This document shows, in pieces, positions 55,316 through 64,000 of a stretch of 64,000 bases of DNA (position 1 is its first letter; each line of letters opens with the position of its first letter). Below the pieces are notes generated by a model, which searched no databases, was not told where the DNA came from, and saw only the letters and a list, made by a program, of their open reading frames with translations. A program made the translations under genes and the position numbers. The DNA lies in NCBI GenBank assembly GCA_032717465.1, contig CM064632.1, positions 22,711,385-22,775,384 of the forward strand, given 5' to 3'. Source of the DNA: Coenobita brevimanus (taxonomy: Eukaryota > Arthropoda > Malacostraca > Decapoda > Coenobitidae).

Positions 55316-56730
55316 ACTAAGTTTGAATAACAGTAAAGCTTTTGTACTGCATACGTAACATTATATTTTCACAGTATTTCTTAACCCAATGAACACTTTC
55401 TTATATTTTTTACCAGCGAATGTTTAACGTTTCCATGTTCATCTGACTACACCTGGCCATTAACTAAGTTGAAATGTTAGAGATTTCGTCAGGTAAAAAA
55501 AGGACTCCTACCATTCTGATTACCACACACTTTAATTACATATCTGTCCCTACTCAGTAACGAACCCTTTCCCTCCGGCTATTCTCATTAGCACTCTTGC
55601 ATTACACGTTTTTGGAGTATTAACCATCATCACTATTCCACCAGTGCAGCTGTCCAATATTTCCTGGTTTCAACAGTTCATTTCCCCTCCCTCCCTTATT
55701 TTCCAGTCTTTCCCGGTGTGGAATGAGTCGGCAGCCATTCATCCATCCCCCTCACCTAGGCCGTATTAGCGGTGTCATGTCCCACTAACTGGATTATCGA
55801 GGTGGTAATTTCACAGCGACTCGCCCAATGCTGGTCGTGTCACATTTGCCGTGTCGGCTCCACATTTCGCGTCAATGGCTTTACTTTCTCGGCATTCGTT
55901 ACGTCAACTCTGACCGTATAACGTAACCAATTTAAAGACTTTAAAATTAAAACTCTCAGCTCTTACAGTCACACTTAACTGAATGAAACCATGTGGCATC
56001 AGTTGGAGGGGAACACCAGATGTGTCACCACCATGACAGGGTTAATGGTGAAACTATTATCGCTCAGGTTCCTGTGACTAACTCAGCAGCATAAAATGGT
56101 CTGACAATAGTTGGACATGAACACTGGCGTTGCCCGACCACAAGAGGGTTGGAGGTAACAATATTAACAGTAAAAGTCCTTCGAATCATTCTCAGATGAA
56201 TAAAAGCAGGGATATCCGGCGTGGCCCAGGTAAAACCCTATGATCGAGTGTATCAACATTGTCTGGGACCCTACTGTAGATGGCCACTCTCCCTGTGGGA
56301 GAAGCCCCCCCCCCCCAGGTCCAGTTTTACCCTCTGAAATTATGTTCCCCCCTGGGCCCATTTCCCCAAGGATATATTTTCCATGGATCTATTCCTACCG
56401 TAGGCCTATTTGCCACTATCCACCCACCCCACCAACCCGTCCATCCATTCGAATAGTGATATGGTTGTAGAACTTAAAAAAAAAAAAAAAAAAAAAAACT
56501 AATTGGCTGCCATGTTTCCATCATGCTGACTTAACTATTTCTAATTAGTCTTAATCTTGGCCATCAGGGGCGCCACTTCAGCAACTGTGGTGTATACATT
56601 TAAATTCCTCGTATAAAGTTGCACCAAGTACATCATTTTACTGAGGTCTATATACATACCCCTCGATTTCCACATACGACAGACACACAGACAGACAGAC
56701 GGACAGACAGACACACAGACAAACATACTA

Positions 56731-56788
<58 letters not shown>

Positions 56789-57285
56789 TTTGTCAAGCGG
56801 TAAGTGGAATATAATGCTAGAGTTTTAACAAGGACGACGGAGTTTACCACATACCAATTAGCCTAACACTTCAATACGACAATGAATCTTCTACGCTATT
56901 ATTGCTCTCCAGACGATTTTATTCTACTTCCGGGAGAAATTTAAAACTGAAAAAATTAACCATAGACTTTATATAATCCCTTTCGTTACGAAAGGTTCAC
57001 GTATACTGCATGAGTTGATTACCAAAATATATACTGGTAAATAAATAAATAAATAAATAAAGACATACAAAATAGAAACACATACATACCTACATACACA
57101 CAAACATATAAGTAAATAAAATATAACAAAACAAAAAAACGACGTCAGCGTAAGAAAGAGCTTAACCCCTTCAATCTGGGTACCTCTTGGGGGACCTTTT
57201 CCCTATTTTTCCCGACTAACCCCAAAACAGCAAATATAGCCAAGATTGGACGGTTAAGACACGATCCCCGGTCTTCTTTACACCT
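55316..57285. other. non-coding interval with simple repeats
   Basis: No gene seen. Poly-C (about 56307-56317), poly-A (56476-56498), (CAGA)n at 56680-56722, (TG)n at 56732-56786 and (AAAT)n at 57038-57060. Confidence 0.55.
56732..56786 (+). repeat. (TG)n microsatellite
   Basis: Uninterrupted TG run of about 55 bp, preceded by an (ACAG)n/(CAGA)n run from 56680. Confidence 0.95.
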
Positions 57286-57845
57286 GGGTCCGTATTCTCG
57301 CCTTACGGAAGAACCCTAACACCTATTCCTAGGTGATTTATTTTGTTTGGATTACACCTTGCTACCCTCTTCTGTGTTATTTAGAGCATTCTAATATTAC
57401 AACTGACTTCATAAATAACATCTATCTATATATCTATTGCCAGCCGCCATAAACCCGTAAGGGGTAGTCATTTGACTTTTGAGTTATTTGTTTTACGGGG
57501 AGGGGCACTAACCCTCCACCAACCCACTTGCTGACACGTAGGGAGCACGTATGGTTTGGTTCTATGGTTACCACGCAGCGTTGTAAATGGTTTCTTGGCT
57601 TACAGGAAACCATTTGGCTTGTCACTCAATGTAAAGCCACTTGTAAAGGAAAGAAAAGCAATAAGAAGTGACAGGAAAGATGGGAGAAATAGGAGGAGAG
57701 GAGGGCAGGCACACTGAATGATAAAGGCTAAGGAAGAAGAAGGCAGCATTACATCAAGTAGTTAAATTAACTGGCCATATCCAAAAATGAATCGCTATGG
57801 AAGAGGTGCTACGAAGCCACCATAAGCGACGTGAATACTGGCCTA
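57286..57845. mobile_element. MITE-like element M, copy 4, interrupted by a SINE
   Basis: Left arm GGGTCCGTATTCTCGCCTTA then AACCCTAACACC at 57286-57330; right arm AAAATGAATCGCTATGGAAG, AGGTGCTACGAAGCC and GTGAATACTGGCC at 57784-57843. The arms are about 460 bp apart rather than about 170 bp, because at least a SINE (57430-57552 and probably more to about 57770) lies between them. Confidence 0.6.
57430..57552 (-). mobile_element. SINE 3' body shared with SINE-5S
   Basis: On the minus strand this matches the body of the 5S-headed SINE: GTTGGTGGAGGGTTAGTGCC, CCTCCCCGTAAAACA, then GCGGCTGGCAATAGATATAT. Where the 5S head would be (above 57552) the sequence is unrelated to 5S rRNA (57553-57600, ACGCTGCGTGGTAACCATAG on the minus strand). 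It ends in a short ATAGAT-type simple-repeat tail. Confidence 0.7.
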
Positions 57846-58079
57846 GAGCGACGATTTATATACCTATTGTATTCTGGCCACTCAGAAAAAGAATATAGGG
57901 AAATCCTGATGGTCAGTTTAACTAAAACTATACAGATTCCAGTATTTTTTTTTTCCTAATGGCTGCCATAACCACTTCAACTCGACTATGTACTTTTTAC
58001 GTTCTTGGTGCGGCCAGATTATTGTATTCGGTTTAGGAGATTACCTTAATAGGGGAAGAAACTGGTGAAGCCTGTGTGT
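57846..58079. other. unclassified interval
   Basis: Nothing recognisable. Confidence 0.4.
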
Positions 58080-58430
58080 TATTCCTCCCGTTAGAAAAGT
58101 AATCCCTCCAGCTAGAAATTTAATCACTCCAGTTAGAAATGTAATCCCTTCAATTTGAAATTTAATTCCTCGTTACAAATGTAATCTCTCCAGTTACAAA
58201 TTCAGTCCCTCTGCTTGGAAATTTAATTTCTTGAGTTGGAAATGTAATACCCAGTTAAAATGTAGCCCCTGCAGTTAAAAATGTAATCCCTCCAGTTTGA
58301 ATCGTAGTCCCTCCATTGGGAAACGTAATCCCTCCAGTCAGAAACGTATATAAGCCCTCCCGTTAATGTAATCCCTCTAGGTAGAAATGTAATCCTTCCA
58401 GCTAGAAATGTAATCTCTCCAGGAAGAACA
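58080..58430 (+). repeat. ~23-bp minisatellite, about 15 degenerate units
   Basis: The unit is close to CCTCCAGTTAGAAATGTAAT plus CC. Strongly diverged between units. Confidence 0.85.
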
Positions 58431-58805
58431 GTATATTATACACTGAATAATAAATCGTCTGGTTATAAGAAAAACTATATATGAAAATAGGTCATCGTGT
58501 TGGATGGATTAATGAGAGATTCATCTCGTCACGCCAAAGTCAATTCGAAGCTGAAAAAAAAATCGTCCAGAGAGAGCAATCTGATTTAAGTGTGATTTCC
58601 TACTGTGAGGCAGCAATATAAAACCAATAAATCTCATACTAATGTCCGAATTTATATGACTCTCTGCACTTACAAAGTTCTGTCAAAATTCTGTCTATGT
58701 CAGTCACATGCTGCATTTTAGGACCTCCCTTGACATGTGAAGTAAAAGCAGATATATCCTAAAAATGCTGTTCTTCCTCCACCACGAGGCAAAGAAGACA
58801 TTACT
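58431..58805. other. non-coding interval
   Basis: No gene seen. Confidence 0.45.
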
Positions 58806-59028
58806 TCCGTATTCTTGTTGGTTAAGGAAGCTCCCTAGCACCTTTTCCTTTGTGATTTATTTTCGGCTACGGCTGGTTACTATCACACTTTGTATGTTAT
58901 ATATGCTGAGTGCCGAGGCATTTTAATTATTCATATGACACAGAAGAGGATAGCAAAAAGTAATAAACAAAATAAATCACTTTGAAAGAGGTGTTAGGGA
59001 GCTTCCTTAATCGACAATAATACGGGCT
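58806..59028. mobile_element. MITE-like element M, copy 5
   Basis: Left arm CCGTATTCTTGTTGGTTAAG, then GAAGCTCCCTAGCACC; right arm, opposite strand, CCCGTATTATTGTCGATTAA, then GGAAGCTCCCTAACACC. Arms match over about 57 bp, ending at TGATTTATTTT on both sides. No coding content. Confidence 0.75.
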
Positions 59029-59156
59029 TTGTCACCTGCACTGATTCAATGATCGTATATATATATTTTTTTTTAATAACTGCCAGGTTTTCAGTTCACC
59101 TGATTTAATTTTACAATTTTATCTTCTGGTTAACGTGTCATCTTAAGGGGAAAGGG

Positions 59157-59170
59157 GACACACACACTCA

Positions 59171-59202
<32 letters not shown>
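59157..59202 (+). repeat. (CA)n microsatellite
   Basis: CA run with one CT interruption. Confidence 0.9.
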
Positions 59203-59203
<1 letters not shown>

Positions 59204-59303
59204 GCTTCGCATAGGCTATTTGTCCGGTTAAAAGAAAACATTATGATGGAGAATAAAGCCATCCCAGTGAAGGAGGCGTAAAACCTTGATAATTTGGAAG
59301 ACA

Positions 59304-59645
59304 GAGTTCAGTTATGCTTAGAGGTATGTTAGAATTATGCTCAGAGTTATGTTTGGAGTTATGTTTAGAGTTATGTTTAGTTACGATTAGTTTTATGATT
59401 AGAGTTATGTTTGGAGTTCTGTATAGAGTTATGCTTGGATTTATGCTTACAGTTATATTTGGAGTTGTGTTTAGAGTTATGTTTACAGTTATGCTTGGTT
59501 ATGTTTAGAGTTATGATTTGATTTATGCTTAGAGTTATGATTGCATTTGTGCTTTGAGTTATGTTTAGAGTTATGCTTAGAGTTATGTTCAGAGTTACGC
59601 CTGGAGTTATGCTTAGAGTTATCCGTAGAATAATGCTTAGAGGTA
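59304..59645 (+). repeat. ~12-bp minisatellite, about 28 units
   Basis: The unit is close to AGAGTTATGTTT, with TTTGG, CTTAG and CTTGG variants. The (LCLEL)-like frame on plus and (HNSKHNSK) frame on minus are artefacts. Confidence 0.9.
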
Positions 59646-60476
59646 AATGCTGCTTTCAGTACTTGGTGTAAGAGTGCATAATTTGTAATGGAGTGAAGAA
59701 AGTAACAAATTTCACACAAATCAGTTCCTTGAAAGCGAAAAATAACGAGAAATTCTTCGGATTTAGAACAGTGATTCACCCAATATCAAAACATGTAGGT
59801 GGCCTGAAGGGGTTAATGGAGGCTGGATCTAACTCCTTCACTTCTAAAAGCCAATCTAAAGGTAAATAAAATCGTCCTGAGTCAGTATGAGAAAAAAAAA
59901 AAAACTTAATTAGGGTGCTTTCTCAGTGCCCTCACCTCCTGGCTTTTTGGATTTCTATAACACTACACAACTTTGATTAAATTCATCATCATCTGGAAAT
60001 CTTACACCTCCTGTTCTTACCAACTTGCCGGAAAATAAATAAACACCGTTAAAAAAAAAATAGAGTCTACATCCGGTGACGTCCTCTTTTCTTAATTTTT
60101 TACTTGATTCTTGCGGCTACCCACGAAATTTACTCCAAGGCATCTTATACTGAAAGTCTGCTGAGGCTGCATCTATCTCCCCCCCTTCAGTTTCAAAAAT
60201 TTATCCTAAAATAAATAAACCTGTCAGATGGTAAAATAAAATACAATGAAAAAATCCTCCGGTCCGTCTGGGCAACACTCCCTTAACCGATTCATTGTGA
60301 GAATCTGGACTTTTTCATGTTTTCCCCCCAGGTTCATTCTCACCACCGCCATAAGACTTTCTCTGGGATAATAAAGGGTTCAGGTAGTGCTGGCGTTTAC
60401 CCTCACACGACCAGCTTCCATACCTAAACCGAAAGAAACCAACAGGTGATAGCAAGAACTGTGTTGAATAAAGTCA
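59646..60476. other. non-coding interval
   Basis: GGGGTTAATGGAGG near 59810 also occurs near 24083. No gene seen. Confidence 0.5.

Positions 60477-60528
<52 letters not shown>
60477..60528 (+). repeat. (CA)n microsatellite
   Basis: CA run of about 50 bp. Confidence 0.95.
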
Positions 60529-60530
<2 letters not shown>

Positions 60531-60744
60531 ATATAATCAGCCATCCCTTCTTCAACCAACTCATCCTCAAAATGCTGGTGAACTTACTACGAAATTACGC
60601 TAAAAGTTAAAAATGGGTGATCAGTCGAAAACTTTGCAAGGGATTATTGGAGATTTTTGGTAAAAGTTTGTCGGGGCGAGTGAAGGTAAGTACGAATTTT
60701 CAAGGTTCTAAGGTCAAGGCTGGAACAGGTCAAAGATTACGTTT

Positions 60745-60925
60745 TATCAATTTAACATGACCCAGATTTTCGTCCTTTTGTAGCTGATTTCGCTTTGACC
60801 AGTGACAGAAAAAAATATTACCGTTCTGCACCCTTACCACAGCAAGCATCTTACTCTATTATTAACCTGTTTTTGCAACTCGGCGTTATAAATGGAAAGA
60901 CGGCAATTACGAAAAGTCAAGTGAA
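60745..60925 (+). repeat. dispersed repeat family D, copy 5
   Basis: Shows 'tgacccagattttcgtcctt', 'ttgtagctgatttcgcttt', 'agtgacagaaaaaaatatta', 'cagcaagcatctta' and the closing 'aaaagtcaagtgaagagta'. Confidence 0.6.
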
Positions 60926-61754
<829 letters not shown>

Positions 61755-61945
61755 TGTGACTGGTGATTTCTTAACACCAACTTTTAGCGACCTATTCTGT
61801 TCATTACGTCTTAATAACCCACTGTGTTTCACTGATTCCTACTATGTTGATACTAAAATAATGCAAATAATATAAGAGGGTGTTAGTGAGTAATATGCAA
61901 CATTTACAGCAAGGACAGCTGTGCTACGAAGCTTCCTCTGCCGTC
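61755..61945. mobile_element. MITE-like element M, copy 6 (very eroded, tentative)
   Basis: 'gtgatttcttaacacca' at the left and 'ggacagctgtgctacgaagc' at the right resemble the M arms. The core match is weak. Confidence 0.35.
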
Positions 61946-63134
61946 TTCAATAAGCTATAGATGCTGAGCGTTTTTCACATCAGTATATCTGTTTATCTAT
62001 CTGACTGCCTATCTATATCTATTTACCTATTGATTTATCTCTTGGGAAGAAACAACACAGAACATTATTGAGATTCCTTCGTGGCGTGGTAGGAACGGTA
62101 CAATAGGACTTCCTCTCTGGCGACAAAACGATTCTCTCTCTCTCTCTGTCTCTCTCTCCACACAGCAGGGACGATGTCAATTTAGAAAACTTAACCAATA
62201 CGCGGGCGACACCACTCGATCACGTCACTACATAAATTGCCACCCATATGACCACGCCACAAAAATTCCCCTCTTGCTTGGCCGTGTGTGTATGTGTGTG
62301 TGTGTGTGTGTGTGTGTTAAAATACACTCACGTCACCCTCTTACTCGGTTAGGGCACATTCCTCTTTCTCCCTATCGATCGTCATCGTCATTATCATCAT
62401 CACCATCGTCGTCATCATAATTATCAGTTATCATCATTGTCATTATCATCTCCGTTCCGGTACCTTTAATAAACTGCTGTCAGTCGTTTACCTGGCTATA
62501 TTTTCTCTCATTATCGTTCGTCATCATCATCGCCACGCTCATCTTCAGCATCCTTTATAAATTCTTGCCCCTCGTTCAGCTAGGGCACATTTCTTTCTCA
62601 TGATCGTTCCTCATGGTCATCATCACAGTCGTCATCACTATCCTCATCGTCATAAACTCACACTTTTCTTGTCTAAGGGACGCTTCTCCTTTTTATTTTT
62701 TTTTCAATAACAGACCAGAGGAAGGAAAAACGAATAAAAAAAAAAATAATCCATACACCAGATTACTGGGGTCCTCTGTTCATAAAATATCTGTAACAGT
62801 TAGACTTGAACAGCTGTAGGTTGAAGTTTGGAGGGAAACATCTCTGGGGAAGCGAGTTCCAAAGATATGCAGTTCGGGGAATGAAAGAATTCTGATAGGC
62901 AGAAGTTCTGCAATATGGCTTGTCATCGTCATCATCATCGCCATCACCATCATCACCCTACCATCATCATCACCTAAATAAAATATCCTTATGCTCTTAA
63001 AAATATTACAAGTATACACACACAGAACAAGTTAATCGGAAATATTTTCAAACGCCCTATCCACTGTTTCAAAATACAATGAAGCCTACATATCGGGCAT
63101 CTACTTGACTTTTAACACTTAGATTTCTGTTAAG
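61946..63134. other. non-coding interval with simple repeats
   Basis: (CT)n at 62131-62158, (TG)n at 62284-62317, ATC-rich tracts at 62380-62460, 62518-62545 and 62926-62975. No gene seen. Confidence 0.55.
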
Positions 63135-63463
63135 AGGAGGCGGTGTCCCCGAGTCCGTAGAAAGGTGGTCTACTGTTCCAGTGGTTCTAATCCCGACTGA
63201 GGCAGAGAACAGCTTAAAGGATATGAATTTCTTAAATGGAAACTGATGATCTACCAAAGACCCGCCGTCATCTCATAAAAACTTTCCCTCTGATACTGAT
63301 ACACCAGTCCTGTATGAGACAGCCCTAGCAAGTAATCATTATGAACGGTGGATGTTAGCGCCTAAGTGGTGACATGTGTAGGTGCATGTTACGTTGGAGG
63401 ACTGCTGGGGCCTCAGGGAACGGTTTGTTAAGCCTAAACCCAGAGTTGGACGCATAAAAAAAA
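63135..63463 (+). mobile_element. tRNA-derived SINE ('SINE-T'), copy 2
   Basis: Shares with copy 1 (7917-8270) the head, with GAGTCCGTAG as A box and GGTTCTAATCC as B box (63183-63193), the body 'acaccagtcctgtatgagac', 'agccctagca' and 'ggaggactgctggg', and an A-rich tail start. More decayed than copy 1. Confidence 0.8.
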
Positions 63464-64000
63464 GTACTTTCTCTCAGCAGAATAAAATCATCTGATGTTA
63501 ACTGAAATGGAAAGCAAGCCCAACAATGAATGAGTTAATAGCACAAGTAGTAACACCTAAGCTCTTCTGACTCACCCTCAGCTGAATAAAATCGTCTGGC
63601 GTAAGTTGGAATAGAAGAGCTGTCCTGACCATGAGACGGTTGATACTGGAATGGAGGAGCAGAGCTGCCCCAGTCAAGAATGAATTAACTGCACTATACT
63701 AGTTTTAACCTAACTTGGCCTGAAACTGACATTTCTTCATTTTGAATGCTGAGTTTTAGCGACAGATTATGTTAGTTATGAAGAAGTGCTGTGAAAAGGA
63801 TACTGCAGAGCCGCATTATCGTCTTTTTCTGCTAATGAGTTTCGTGAAATAGGTTGCAAAAAATGAAAATATGGGCCAAGTTAAAGTGAATGAACTATAC
63901 TCTCTTTAACCTGACCTATAACTGCCTCCTCTCCATCCTGAATGCTGGGTTGTAACAAGTCATCAGCACTGGAACATGATGTTAGTCACAGAGAAGTGCT
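63464..64000. other. non-coding interval with dispersed repeat family D, copy 6
   Basis: 63710-63900 matches 598-785 ('tttcttcattttgaatgctg', 'agaagtgctgtgaaaaggat', 'tatgggccaagttaaagtga'). A related partial unit restarts at about 63905. No gene seen. Confidence 0.55.

Noticed and set aside
59314..59779. Repetitive Leu/Cys and His/Asn/Ser/Lys frames
   Set aside because: Both are translations of the 12-bp minisatellite.

Overview
This window looks like a transposon-packed, gene-poor stretch of an invertebrate genome. I found no convincing host protein-coding gene and no stand-alone RNA gene. Very long dinucleotide runs ((TG)n, (CT)n, (CA)n), many (ATC)n tracts, tRNA- and 5S-derived SINEs, PIF/Harbinger, RTE, Jockey-like and I/Nimb-like elements and Ty3/gypsy elements fit a decapod crustacean (crab, shrimp or crayfish). 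That assignment is inference; no diagnostic host gene is present.

Layout. 1-2.1 kb: non-coding with old dispersed repeats. 2.1-5.7 kb: a non-autonomous LTR element ('LARD-1', minus strand) inside a (TC)n tract. 5.8-7.7 kb: two head-to-tail, internally deleted PIF/Harbinger transposons, each keeping transposase exon 1; the first also keeps a small opposite-strand MADF-domain ORF. 7.9-8.3 kb: a tRNA-derived SINE whose sister copy is at 63.1-63.5 kb. 8.3-11.5 kb: simple repeats, a folded inverted-repeat block and a ~120-bp tandem repeat running into a 100-N gap (11488-11587). 11.6-17.8 kb: a decayed Ty3/gypsy element ('GmrA' copy 1, plus strand). 18.5-23.5 kb: a second LARD-1 copy (plus strand) carrying an RTE-type LINE fragment. 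23.5-33.3 kb: minisatellites, long polypyrimidine/polypurine tracts and a Jockey-like RT fragment.

33.3-51.6 kb is one large nest. The outer element ('GmrB', minus strand) has ~830-bp LTRs, a tRNA-Lys-type primer binding site and gag-PR-IN-RT-RH coding remnants. Three elements have inserted into it: an I/Nimb-like LINE with ORF1 and an EN-RT-RNaseH ORF2 (about 34.4-40.6 kb), a 5S-rRNA-derived SINE in the RT (about 41.77-41.96 kb), and a younger GmrA copy (43141-48593) in the integrase, flanked by the 4-bp duplication ATAC.

Main finding: GmrA and GmrB both place integrase upstream of reverse transcriptase, the reversed pol order that defines the Gmr1-like branch of Ty3/gypsy. GmrA gag also carries SAP-like and SCAN-like regions. 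In one GmrA copy a single reading frame runs from the integrase GPY/F module into RT, so the order is seen directly.

51.6-64 kb: (CA)n/(CT)n tracts, a family of ~230-bp MITE-like elements with long terminal inverted repeats, one interrupted by a SINE sharing its 3' tail with the 5S-headed SINE, several minisatellites, and the second tRNA-SINE. Nearly every open reading frame elsewhere is an artefact of simple or strand-biased sequence.
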